From: Pseudanabaena biceps
GTDB taxonomy: Bacteria > Cyanobacteriota > Cyanobacteriia > Pseudanabaenales > Pseudanabaenaceae
Length of the DNA stretch: 64,000 bases
Reading direction: 5' to 3'
Assembly (NCBI GenBank): GCA_013361095.1
Contig: JAATWA010000001.1
Coordinates: 372,001 to 436,000 of the forward strand
Below are positions 1-7,520 of the stretch, piece after piece (position 1 is the first letter of the stretch; the number at the start of each line of letters is the position of its first letter). The notes beneath the pieces were generated by a model. That model saw only the letters and a program-made list of their open reading frames with translations, was not told the origin of the DNA and did not search any database. Made by a program: the position numbers and the translations under genes.

Positions 1-2
1 GG

Positions 3-518
3 TATGAATGGCAACTTGGGGAATTACCTACAGGGTATGACCACAAATATACCTATTCGCATATCGGTTACAATCTCAAAATGACGGATATGCAAGCAGC
101 GGTGGGTGTAGCTCAGTTGGATAAGTTGCCAACATTTATTGAGAGGAGAAAGCAAAATTTTGATTTTCTTTATTCCCATTTACAAGATTTGCAAGATGTT
201 TTGTTATTGCCTGAAGCAACGGCTAATTCTGAGCCGAGTTGGTTTGGTTTTTTACTTTCAGTCAAAGAGAATGCGCCCTTTACACGCAATCAACTTGTAC
301 AGCATTTAGAATTAAAACGAATTGGGACAAGGCTACTATTTGCAGGAAATTTAACTAGGCAACCAGCGTACAAAGATTTAAACTATCGAGTTGTTGGCGA
401 TCTCAAAAATACAGATTGGGTCATGCAAAACTCGTTTTGGCTTGGGCTTTTTCCGTCACTGACTGAAGAAATGTTAAATTATGTAGTATCTGTAATTCGT
501 CAATTTTGCCAGAGGTAA
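3..518 (+). CDS. rfbH: RfbH-type PLP-dependent dideoxysugar enzyme, C-terminal part (5' end outside window)
   Basis: The frame is open from the first base, so this is the end of a longer gene; the first ATG at 81 is internal. Residues upstream of it ([20 protein letters not shown]) and just after ([20 protein letters not shown]) match the DegT/DnrJ/EryC1 aminotransferase fold, specifically the RfbH (CDP-4-keto-6-deoxyglucose 3-dehydrase, E1) subgroup. RfbH is a PLP and iron-sulfur enzyme that removes the C3 hydroxyl of CDP-4-keto-6-deoxy-D-glucose on the way to 3,6-dideoxyhexoses. The catalytic N-terminal half is not visible. The downstream SDR and transketolase pair suggest a CDP-dideoxysugar pathway feeding the polysaccharide locus. 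Confidence 0.85.
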   Translation, partial: YEWQLGELPTGYDHKYTYSHIGYNLKMTDMQAAVGVAQLDKLPTFIERRKQNFDFLYSHLQDLQDVLLLPEATANSEPSWFGFLLSVKENAPFTRNQLVQHLELKRIGTRLLFAGNLTRQPAYKDLNYRVVGDLKNTDWVMQNSFWLGLFPSLTEEMLNYVVSVIRQFCQR

Positions 519-587
519 TGATAAATGATTGCGATCAATATTGCAGTTGAGCTACCATGTAGCTCATGAGTTTACCTCAAAAAAACT

Positions 588-851
588 ATGGCTAACGACG
601 CTATTGTTCGCGCTCGAATTAATGGAAAAATTAAGGAAGAAGCAACCGCAGTTCTTGCGGCGATCGGGCTAACTCCTTCCGAGGCTTTTCGACTGTTGAT
701 GACTAGGGTTGCTCAAGAACATTCATTACCATTTGACTTACTGATCCCCAACACAGAAACGGTCAACGTCCTTAAGGCAGCTAGATCTGGACAAGTTAAA
801 TCTTTCTCCAATTTGCAAGAACTGATGAGCGATCTCCATGCGGACGATTAG
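588..851 (+). CDS. RelB/DinJ-family antitoxin, apparently without a partner toxin
   Basis: 87 aa. The N-terminal ribbon-helix-helix region (residues about 5-48) reads VRARINGKIKEEATAVLAAI then GLTPSEAFRLLMTRVAQE, the pattern of RelB/DinJ antitoxins, with the usual proline-containing DLLIPN after it. Such proteins bind their operator and neutralise a RelE/YafQ-type mRNA endonuclease encoded immediately downstream. No toxin frame follows: a 98-bp repeat element begins at the base after the TAG stop. It is therefore an orphan antitoxin or the survivor of a disrupted pair. It lies among accessory genes in a polysaccharide locus. Confidence 0.75.
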   Translation: MANDAIVRARINGKIKEEATAVLAAIGLTPSEAFRLLMTRVAQEHSLPFDLLIPNTETVNVLKAARSGQVKSFSNLQELMSDLHADD

Positions 852-949
852 GGCGCTGGTCAGCTAATGTGGGATGAGTTCTGAAACGTCCATTTCATAC
901 TAATAAAAACGACGCAAATACGTCGATCACGATTTAGCTGACCAAAACC
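852..949. mobile_element. 98-bp MITE-like element, copy 1
   Basis: Terminal inverted repeats TGGTCAGCTAA (857-867) and TTAGCTGACCA (934-944). The whole 98 bp aligns without gaps to the reverse complement of the element at 10323-10420, with 73 of 98 positions identical by my hand count, including the shared core CTGAAACG.CCATTTCAT. It has no coding capacity and begins at the base after the relB-like stop codon. Non-autonomous transposable element is the best reading; the mobilising transposase is not in the window. The outermost bases of the right end have diverged. Confidence 0.7.
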
Positions 950-1027
950 CTCTCTGATCGCTTAAAAACATTGGGCATTGATACAGATTTGTATGTAGAG
1001 TAATTAAGGAATTATTGATCAAGTATT

Positions 1028-2080
1028 ATGATTAATCCATTAGCATCAGACTTAGATCATATTCTTTCTCATACTCACAATCTGTGGGAAGAAGTCAGAG
1101 AAAAACAAGTGTTTATTACAGGTGGAACTGGCTTTTTCGGTTGTTGGTTGTTAGAAAGTTTTGCTTGGGCTAATGATAAACTTGAGTTAAATTCAACAGT
1201 TCATGTATTAACTAGAAATATTCAAGCTTTTACTAGTAAAGCTCCTCATTTAGCTTGTCATCCTGCCATAAAATTCCATTTCGGTGACATCACATCTTTT
1301 GAGTTTCCTAATACTAAATTTTCTCATGTTATTCATGCTGCGACAGAGGTGAATGTAGCTAATAATTACAATAAGTCACTAGAAATTTTTAATACAATTA
1401 CAGAAGGTACAAAGCGTATTTTAGAATTAGCAATTCAATGTGAAGCTGAAAAGTTTTTGTTGACTAGTTCGGGTGCTGTATATGGCAAGCAGCCTAGTAG
1501 TATGACTCACATTCTAGAAGATTATCAAGGTTCACCAGACCTAATGAGTCTTAAATCAGCTTATGCTGAAGGTAAAAGGGTTTCAGAATTTCTTTGTAAA
1601 AATTATGCAGATATGTACGGATTTGAATGTAAAATCGCCCGATGCTTTGCATTTATCGGAGCTTATTTACCTCTGGATAGTCACTTAGCGATCGCTAATT
1701 TCATTAAAGCTGGACTCCAAAATTTCCCTATAAATATTCAAGGTGACGGCATGACTTATCGTTCCTATATGTATATGTCAGATTTGACGATTTGGTTATG
1801 GACTATTTTATTTAAAGGAGAAAGTTGTTATCCTTACAACGTTGGTTCTGACAAGTTAATCACTATAGCTGAATTAGCTCATTTAGTATCTAAAGTATTT
1901 GGTAATAACCAATTAGTTCATATCGCGAAGAAACACGATCCTAGCCAACCCGTTGAACGATATGTTCCTTCAATACAAAGAGCATTTGATTCATTAAATT
2001 TGAAGCCAACTATTTCAGTCGAAGATTCAATTAGTCGTTCGATAAATTGGTATTCTCAAACAGAGGTAAGTTATGTTTGA
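1028..2080 (+). CDS. NAD(P)-dependent epimerase/dehydratase (extended SDR), likely sugar-nucleotide reductase or epimerase
   Basis: 350 aa, extended short-chain dehydrogenase fold. The Rossmann glycine motif ITGGTGFFGCWLLE lies near residue 30. The active site follows the family pattern, with Ser in LLTSSGAVYG (about 148-157) and YxxxK in SAYAEGKR (about 178-185). The enzyme would act on a nucleotide-activated sugar. Next to an RfbH homologue, a CDP-abequose/paratose-type 4-ketoreductase is a reasonable guess but cannot be assigned from sequence. Its end overlaps the next gene by 8 bases, so it is co-transcribed and probably translationally coupled with the split transketolase. The start follows an A-rich leader after a TAA at 1000-1002. 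Confidence 0.8.
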   Translation: MINPLASDLDHILSHTHNLWEEVREKQVFITGGTGFFGCWLLESFAWANDKLELNSTVHVLTRNIQAFTSKAPHLACHPAIKFHFGDITSFEFPNTKFSHVIHAATEVNVANNYNKSLEIFNTITEGTKRILELAIQCEAEKFLLTSSGAVYGKQPSSMTHILEDYQGSPDLMSLKSAYAEGKRVSEFLCKNYADMYGFECKIARCFAFIGAYLPLDSHLAIANFIKAGLQNFPINIQGDGMTYRSYMYMSDLTIWLWTILFKGESCYPYNVGSDKLITIAELAHLVSKVFGNNQLVHIAKKHDPSQPVERYVPSIQRAFDSLNLKPTISVEDSISRSINWYSQTEVSYV

Positions 2081-2888
2081 ATCTCGAAAACTGCGTAAGA
2101 CAATCTTAGAAATGGCTTATGCAGGTTCAACAGTTCATATCGCTTGCGCTTTTTCTATTGTCGAAATTTTAGCAGTACTTTATCGATCGCACCTTAATCT
2201 TGGCAATGGTCAACCCGAAGATCCACTACGAGATTATTTAGTATTGAGCAAAGGGCATGGGGTAATGGCTCAATATGCTTGTATGCTCGAATTAGGATGG
2301 CTTACCGATACTGATATTCAAAATTATTTTAGCGATGGTACTACTCTTAAGGGTTTATCAGATGCTCATGTATCTGGACTTGAAGTTTCTTCAGGCTCAC
2401 TCGGTCACGGCTTATCTGTAGGTGTTGGCTTGGCACTTGGCGCAAAACGCAATCAAACTCAGCAAAAATGTTTTGCCATTGTTGGCGATGGCGAGATTAA
2501 TGAAGGAGCTATCTGGGAAGCTTTGATGTTTGCAGCCCATTTTAAACTTGATAATCTACTCGTTATTGTTGATGCCAATGGCTATCAAGCTATGGGTTCC
2601 ACTCAAGAAGTTATGGACATGGGGGATATTACTGCTAAATTTATTGCATTCGGTTTTGATACTTTAGAAATAGATGGTCACAATGAACATCTTTTAGATC
2701 AGTCAATTAGCAAACTAATGAATATGCATGCAGGCAAACCCAAAGCAATTATTGCAAATACAGTAAAAGGTAAAGGTATATCTTTTATGGAAGCTGATAA
2801 TCGTTGGCACTATACAAGACTGAATGCTGAAACTTATAACAGTGCGATTGCTGAATTATTAGAAACTGAGGTCGTATCGTTGCCATGA
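2073..2888 (+). CDS. Transketolase-like enzyme, N-terminal (TPP-binding) subunit
   Basis: 271 aa. Equivalent to the N-terminal third of transketolase: LSKGHGVMAQYA early on, GSLGHGLSVGVGLALG in the middle, and the thiamine-diphosphate motif GDGEINEGAIWEAL near residues 139-152, ending in NTVKGKGISFME. Together with the next gene it reconstitutes a split transketolase that moves a two-carbon ketol unit. The genes overlap by 4 bases, typical of a heterodimer. Split transketolases of this type occur in specialised sugar or natural-product clusters apart from the central-carbon enzyme. Here the acceptor is probably a sugar nucleotide of this locus (inference). Confidence 0.88.
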   Translation: MFESRKLRKTILEMAYAGSTVHIACAFSIVEILAVLYRSHLNLGNGQPEDPLRDYLVLSKGHGVMAQYACMLELGWLTDTDIQNYFSDGTTLKGLSDAHVSGLEVSSGSLGHGLSVGVGLALGAKRNQTQQKCFAIVGDGEINEGAIWEALMFAAHFKLDNLLVIVDANGYQAMGSTQEVMDMGDITAKFIAFGFDTLEIDGHNEHLLDQSISKLMNMHAGKPKAIIANTVKGKGISFMEADNRWHYTRLNAETYNSAIAELLETEVVSLP

Positions 2889-3781
2889 GAAATGCTTTCA
2901 GTAACGCCTTAGTAAATGCTGCCAAATCTGATCAAAGGGTTGTTTTATTGACAGGCGATCATGGCTATTCTTTATTTGATGAATTTCGGAAAGTATGTCC
3001 CGATCAATATATTAATGCTGGTGTAGCTGAACAAAATATGGTCGGAGTAGCCGCAGGACTTGCGAAAGCTGGATTTAAGCCTTTTGTCTATGGGTTAAGT
3101 GCATTTGTGCCGATTAGAGTACTTGAACAAATTAAATTAGATATCTGTTATGAACAGTTACCTGTAATTTTAATTGGGGATGGCGCAGGTGTTGTATACA
3201 GTAGTTTAGGTTCTAGTCATCAAAGTACTGAGGACATTGCTGCTTTACGCGCAATACCTCACATAGCTATTCTGTCTCCTGCTGACAGCTATGAAATGAC
3301 ACAATGCATGAATCTAGCTCTACAATCAAATCAACCAGTCTATTTGCGAATTGGCAAAGCAGATTTAGCTCCCATTCATGATTCTTTAATTGATTTCCAA
3401 CTAGGCGAATTATGTCAAGTTAAGCAAGGCACTAGCAAAATATGTTTGATTGCTACTGGCTCAATGGTTAAAACAGCGATGAGCGTCAGCGAAAAGCTCG
3501 GTAACGTTGAAGTGTGGAGCGCTCCCTGTATTAAACCAATCAATACTGAACAAGTTATATCTATTGCTCAACGACACGAACTGATTGTAGTTTTAGAAGA
3601 GCATTCAGTATACGGAGGTCTTGGATCTGCGATCGCTGAAATAACTTCAGAATATTCACCAATTCGAGTGCGTAGAATTGGTATCCAAGATAGATTTTCT
3701 AAGTTTTGTGGAAGCTATCAATACTTAATGGAAGAACATAACTTAAACTTAGAATCTGTATTACTACAGATCAAAGCTTAA
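2885..3781 (+). CDS. Transketolase-like enzyme, C-terminal (pyrimidine-binding plus regulatory) subunit
   Basis: 298 aa. Contains the pyrimidine-binding domain (LLTGDHGYSLFDEFRK, then YINAGVAEQNMVGVAAGLAK with the Glu that activates thiamine diphosphate) and the C-terminal transketolase domain (IKPINTEQVISIAQRHELIV, LEEHSVYGGLGSAIAE). It starts inside the end of the N-subunit gene, so both are made together. The pair lies directly after the SDR gene, and a truncated nucleotidyltransferase start follows 22 bases after its stop. Function: transfer of a C2 unit; donor and acceptor are not identifiable from sequence. Confidence 0.88.
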   Translation: MRNAFSNALVNAAKSDQRVVLLTGDHGYSLFDEFRKVCPDQYINAGVAEQNMVGVAAGLAKAGFKPFVYGLSAFVPIRVLEQIKLDICYEQLPVILIGDGAGVVYSSLGSSHQSTEDIAALRAIPHIAILSPADSYEMTQCMNLALQSNQPVYLRIGKADLAPIHDSLIDFQLGELCQVKQGTSKICLIATGSMVKTAMSVSEKLGNVEVWSAPCIKPINTEQVISIAQRHELIVVLEEHSVYGGLGSAIAEITSEYSPIRVRRIGIQDRFSKFCGSYQYLMEEHNLNLESVLLQIKA

Positions 3782-3803
3782 GTTATTGCAAAACAGGGAA
3801 TTT

Positions 3804-3860
3804 ATGATTAAGCCAGTAACAACGATTATTCCAGCAGCCGACTCGCATTTTGAAGCTTGA
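3804..3860 (+). pseudogene. Truncated start of a nucleotidyltransferase-like gene (remnant)
   Basis: Twenty-two bases after the transketolase stop, behind CAGGGAATTT, is an ATG frame reading MIKPVTTIIPAAD, which then runs into ADSHFEA and a stop. The opening resembles the beginning of sugar-1-phosphate nucleotidyltransferases (TTIIPAAG then GxGxR). The glycine-rich loop and the rest of the enzyme are missing. I read it as the 5' stub of a deleted gene that once continued the operon. It is short, so this is tentative. Confidence 0.3.
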
Positions 3861-4017
3861 AAATGGTTTAACTCGCGATTTTTATATTTTTTGAAAAGTA
3901 AAATTAAACAAATTTATTTCATGATATTTTCAAGTTTCCTGACAAACCGATTTTAGCGATCAAGGTAATTTCTTTTAGGCAAACTATTCAGGAAATGTTA
4001 CAAATTTAAAAAATAAT

Positions 4018-4434
4018 ATGGCAAAAGACATCTTTCACAACAACGTCAAAATTGCCCTAGAAAAAGATGGATGGCAAATTACCCATGATCCCTATCAATT
4101 GCGTTATGGCATGGCTGATGTGTATATTGATTTTGCTGCCGAAGAGGCGATCGCTGCTCAAAAGGGATCGCGTAAAATAGCAGTAGAAGTCAAAAGCTTT
4201 GCGGGCGGATCAACTATATCTGAATTTCATACCGCACTGGGGCAATTTCTCAACTATCGCATTGCGATCGAGTTATCCAATGAGCCTGAACGTGTTCTCT
4301 ATTTATCTGTTCCTGTGGATACTTATCAAATGTTTCTCAGATTTGAACCCGCCAAAACGATAATTGAAAGATATGAAATTCGATTAATTGTATATAATGC
4401 AAATAAAGAGGTTATTACTCAATGGATAGAATAA
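4018..4434 (+). CDS. xisH: XisH family protein (fdxN-element excision controlling factor type)
   Basis: 138 aa. The opening MAKDIFHNNVKIALEKDGW, the middle ADVYIDFAAEEAIAAQKG and IAVEVKSFAGGS, and the end EVITQWIE are characteristic of XisH. The D...EVK arrangement resembles a PD-(D/E)XK nuclease core. XisH was named in Anabaena as a factor needed for excision of the fdxN element, but copies are common in cyanobacteria without that element, and nothing like it is visible here. The end overlaps xisI by 13 bases, so the two form an operon. The biochemical role is unproven; toxin-antitoxin or defence-like behaviour is only a hypothesis. Confidence 0.9.
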   Translation: MAKDIFHNNVKIALEKDGWQITHDPYQLRYGMADVYIDFAAEEAIAAQKGSRKIAVEVKSFAGGSTISEFHTALGQFLNYRIAIELSNEPERVLYLSVPVDTYQMFLRFEPAKTIIERYEIRLIVYNANKEVITQWIE

Positions 4435-4742
4435 ATCAGTATCGCCAAATTGTGCAAGAATTTTTAATAGAATTTGCTCAGGAAGATGGAAAAGCACAGC
4501 TAATTTTTGACCAAACTCATGATCGATATTTAGTCATGCACAATGAATGGCGAGAAGACTATCGTATTTATGGTTGTGCTATTCAGTTAGATATCATCGA
4601 AGGTCAAGTTTGGATACAACACAACAGTACAGAAATCTATCTTGATCGAGAGCTAATAAGTCGAGGAGTATTAGCCCAAGATATAGTTCTAGGATTTCGA
4701 GCACCTAGTATCCGCCAAATTCTTATGACAGCTAATCGCTAA
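4422..4742 (+). CDS. xisI: XisI family protein
   Basis: 106 aa, full length for the family. The opening MDRINQYRQIVQEFLIEF, YLVMHNEWREDYRIYGC in the middle, WIQHNSTEIYLDRELISRGV and the ending DIVLGFRAPSIRQ are the usual XisI landmarks. It is translated from inside the end of xisH. XisH and XisI almost always occur as a pair. The function outside fdxN-element excision is not established. The DUF29 gene begins 10 bases downstream. Confidence 0.92.
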   Translation: MDRINQYRQIVQEFLIEFAQEDGKAQLIFDQTHDRYLVMHNEWREDYRIYGCAIQLDIIEGQVWIQHNSTEIYLDRELISRGVLAQDIVLGFRAPSIRQILMTANR

Positions 4743-4752
4743 ACAGCCATAT

Positions 4753-5205
4753 ATGAAAAAATTATACGAACAAGACTATAGTCAATGGGCAGAAACTATG
4801 GCTGATTTACTGGCTTCGGGAAACTTTACTCAATTAGATATTGAAAATTTAGTGGAAGAGGTGCGGGATTTGTCCAAACGGGAACGCGATCGCCTACTGA
4901 GTAGTTTGCGCTTTATTTTGCATCATTTACTCAAATGGGACTATCAAAGTCACAAGCGATCGCGAAGCTGGCAAAACACTATTAGTAGAGAACGCGATAA
5001 CATTGGACTCTATCTAGAAGACAGTCCTAGCCTAAATCAATATTTAAACAATGAATCTCTTGAAAAAATTTATCGTGTAGCTCGTTCTGATGCTATGCGG
5101 GAAATTGGCTTAAATCTTCCTAAAACTTGTCCCTACAACATTGAAACTGCTCTAAATCGTCTTATTGAGATTGAAATTACAAAAAACAATTCCGATGGGG
5201 CTTGA
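4753..5205 (+). CDS. DUF29 family protein
   Basis: 150 aa. YEQDYSQWAETMADLLASGN at the start, LDIENLVEEVRDLSKRERDR, then LRFILHHLLKWDYQ and RSWQNTISRERDNI are typical of DUF29, a family of about 140-150 aa abundant in cyanobacteria and often found in multiple copies beside toxin-antitoxin or Xis genes. No catalytic residues are known. It is the third gene of the xisH-xisI run, only 10 bases from xisI. An internal HIP1-like site codes for ERDR. Function unknown. Confidence 0.85.
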   Translation: MKKLYEQDYSQWAETMADLLASGNFTQLDIENLVEEVRDLSKRERDRLLSSLRFILHHLLKWDYQSHKRSRSWQNTISRERDNIGLYLEDSPSLNQYLNNESLEKIYRVARSDAMREIGLNLPKTCPYNIETALNRLIEIEITKNNSDGA

Positions 5206-5224
5206 TTTTTATGTCATTTAATAA

Positions 5225-5824
5225 TTAGAAAAAAGCATTGCCAATGTCCTAGCAGACATTCCTTTGATTTATCAAGAGAAAGAATTTATCCAATCGCCAC
5301 TTACTATTTTTGAAACTAATCCCTACTTTCTTGAGAGATTACAGTTAGTGCTTCAAGAAGGTGTTGTTTTTAATTCAGAATATGCCATTTGTGAAAATAT
5401 TATTGCACCGATACTGGTTGAAGTTTGGTTAACATACCGTGACAAATTACTGCTGTGGAGCCATCAGCCTCTAAATTTTGATGAGCAACTATCTGGTGTG
5501 CCAGATTATATCGTTGCCAAGCGATCGCCAAGGGGAAAAGTCATCTTAGAGCATCCCTATTTGATTTTGGTAGAAGCAAAAAAGGACAATTTTGAGGAAG
5601 GGTGAGGACAATGCCTAGCAGAGCTAGTTGCATCTCAGAAATTAAATAACAATCAGCACAATTTAATTTTTGGTGTTGTTTCTAGTGGTAGAGTATGGGA
5701 GTTTGGTAATTTACAAGACAATATGTTTACCAAAAATGTTAGGTACTAAACTCTAGAAGACTTATCAGACTTGATGGAAGTACTTCACTTTATTTTTACT
5801 GAAAGTATTAACCAAATAAAATGA
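5225..5824 (+). pseudogene. Hypothetical protein pseudogene (restriction-domain-like), two in-frame nonsense codons
   Basis: One frame carries recognisable protein from 5225 to 5824 but is broken by TGA at 5603-5605 and TAA at 5747-5749. Before the first stop: LADIPLIYQEKEF, ICENIIAPILVEVW, LSGVPDYIVAKRS, then YLILVEAKKDNFEEG. After it, in the same frame: GQCLAELVASQKLN, LIFGVVSSGRVWEFG, and after the second stop TLEDLSDLMEVLHFIF. The D...EAKK spacing looks like a PD-(D/E)XK-type domain of a widespread cyanobacterial family. The first stop probably arose from TGG (EEGWGQ is expected). No ATG start is visible. Confidence 0.75.
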
Positions 5825-5936
5825 ATATAATTTTCAAAAAAGTGAGAAAGCAATCAGTAAAAGTTTTTTATAATATTAACAGTGTCTTGTTAGACGTCTT
5901 TCGATCTTTAGCGTAGAGAATTTGTATTAGTAGATT

Positions 5937-7445
5937 ATGAGTAGTATTCCTAAAGTTAGTGTCTGTATCCCAACTTATAATCGCTCTCAGTATTTACGCA
6001 AAGCAATTGAAAGTGTCTTGATGCAGTCATTTACTGACTTTGAATTGATTATTTGTGATAATGCTTCTTTTGATGATACAAGTGAAGTAGTTAATTCTTT
6101 TTGTGATGACAGAATTGCGTATCATAGGAATCAAGAAAATCTGGGAGCTTTCAAAAATATCAATCTATGCCTTGAGTTGGCTAGAGGTGAGTATATAACA
6201 ATCTTTCATGACGATGATGTCATGTTACAGGATAATATTTTAGATAAAGTATCCTTCTTAAATACTTATCAAAATGCTGGTTTGGTTGATTCAAATGCTT
6301 ACCTTATTGATGACCTTGGCAAAGTGATAGGCATGTACTGGAACGAAGATATAGATAAAAAGTCAATAGCTAAAGGTGAAGATTGTTTTAGAGATCTTTT
6401 TTTAGGTCATAATACTGTTTGTTTCCCTGCGGTATTCATGCGTAAGCACTGTTATGAAAACCTTGGTGGATTTGAAGAAATTCCATATTGTGACTGGGAA
6501 TTATGGATAAGAATTTCTCTATTTTATGACATAGGCTATATATCGAAGCCTTTAATCAAATATAGAAGACACGCTAGTAATGACTCGTTAAACTATATAG
6601 GTATTGTTGAAGAATATAAGGCTAAAGCATCTATTGTTTCAAAGTATAGATCAAAATTTGTAGAGGTAAAGTATTTGCAAATCCTTATGGAAAAAGATAT
6701 ATGCAGAAGGATAATAGATTTATCTTTAAGTCATCTCAGAGTTAGCAAAAAAACATTTATTAAAGGTTTTTTTGCATTAATGATTCTTTGCTTGAAAATA
6801 AGATTTATTTATTCGATTACATACGCATTAAAAAAAATCATAAAGAAGCTGTTAGGAATCATCAAAAAACAATCTCTAAAAATATTTATGTTTAATCTTC
6901 CTGAACATTATAATTCATGGAAAAAAAACAGTTTGAAAAAGAAATGGTTACATTTCTACAATCAAAAAGACTGCTCAATTCATCCATCAATTGAATTTAC
7001 AGGAATTAATAATCCATTTGATTATATAAATATCAATGAGAAATGTACTGTCGAGCGTGATTGTACATTTTGGTTATCTCCAGATCAAGGAGCGGATTTA
7101 CGGTTGTCAATTAATAAGAGTGTTTTTATTGGTAGAAATACTTACATAGGAGTATTCCAGCCTGTAAGTATAGGAGATAATACTCTAATTGGCGCTTACT
7201 CCTATATCATTTCAGCAAACCATAGCTTCAAAAATCGTGACATTCCCATTAGAAACCAAGGTTTTACAGGAGCACCTATTGCTATAGAAGATGATGTTTG
7301 GATAGGAACTCATGTAGTTATACTTCCAAATGTAACTATTGGGAAAGGTGCAATTATAGCTGCTCATAGTCTAGTAAATAAAAACATTCCTTCTTATGAA
7401 ATTTGGGGCGGTGTGCCAGCCAAATTTATCAAAAAACGTCCCTAG
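5937..7445 (+). CDS. Fused GT2 glycosyltransferase and hexapeptide acyltransferase
   Basis: 502 aa, two enzymes in one chain. Residues 1-230 are a family 2 glycosyltransferase: VSVCIPTYNRSQYLRKAIES, then ELIICDNASFDDT, and the DXD-type metal site in FHDDDVML. A basic linker (about 270-345) follows. Residues about 370-502 are a left-handed beta-helix acyltransferase: VFIGRNTYIGVFQPVSIGD, IAIEDDVWIGTHVVILPN, VTIGKGAIIAAHS, ending WGGVPAKFIKKRP. It would transfer a sugar and O-acetylate a product or neighbouring residue. The ATG at 5937 follows a 110-base gap holding no other gene. The fusion is open through the junction. Confidence 0.85.
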   Translation: MSSIPKVSVCIPTYNRSQYLRKAIESVLMQSFTDFELIICDNASFDDTSEVVNSFCDDRIAYHRNQENLGAFKNINLCLELARGEYITIFHDDDVMLQDNILDKVSFLNTYQNAGLVDSNAYLIDDLGKVIGMYWNEDIDKKSIAKGEDCFRDLFLGHNTVCFPAVFMRKHCYENLGGFEEIPYCDWELWIRISLFYDIGYISKPLIKYRRHASNDSLNYIGIVEEYKAKASIVSKYRSKFVEVKYLQILMEKDICRRIIDLSLSHLRVSKKTFIKGFFALMILCLKIRFIYSITYALKKIIKKLLGIIKKQSLKIFMFNLPEHYNSWKKNSLKKKWLHFYNQKDCSIHPSIEFTGINNPFDYININEKCTVERDCTFWLSPDQGADLRLSINKSVFIGRNTYIGVFQPVSIGDNTLIGAYSYIISANHSFKNRDIPIRNQGFTGAPIAIEDDVWIGTHVVILPNVTIGKGAIIAAHSLVNKNIPSYEIWGGVPAKFIKKRP

Positions 7446-7520
7446 ATAATTTTTTTAAATTTTATTGATGAAGACTCAATCATAGAAAGCTAGAAGTTGT
7501 ACCCATAGGTAAAATTTAGT

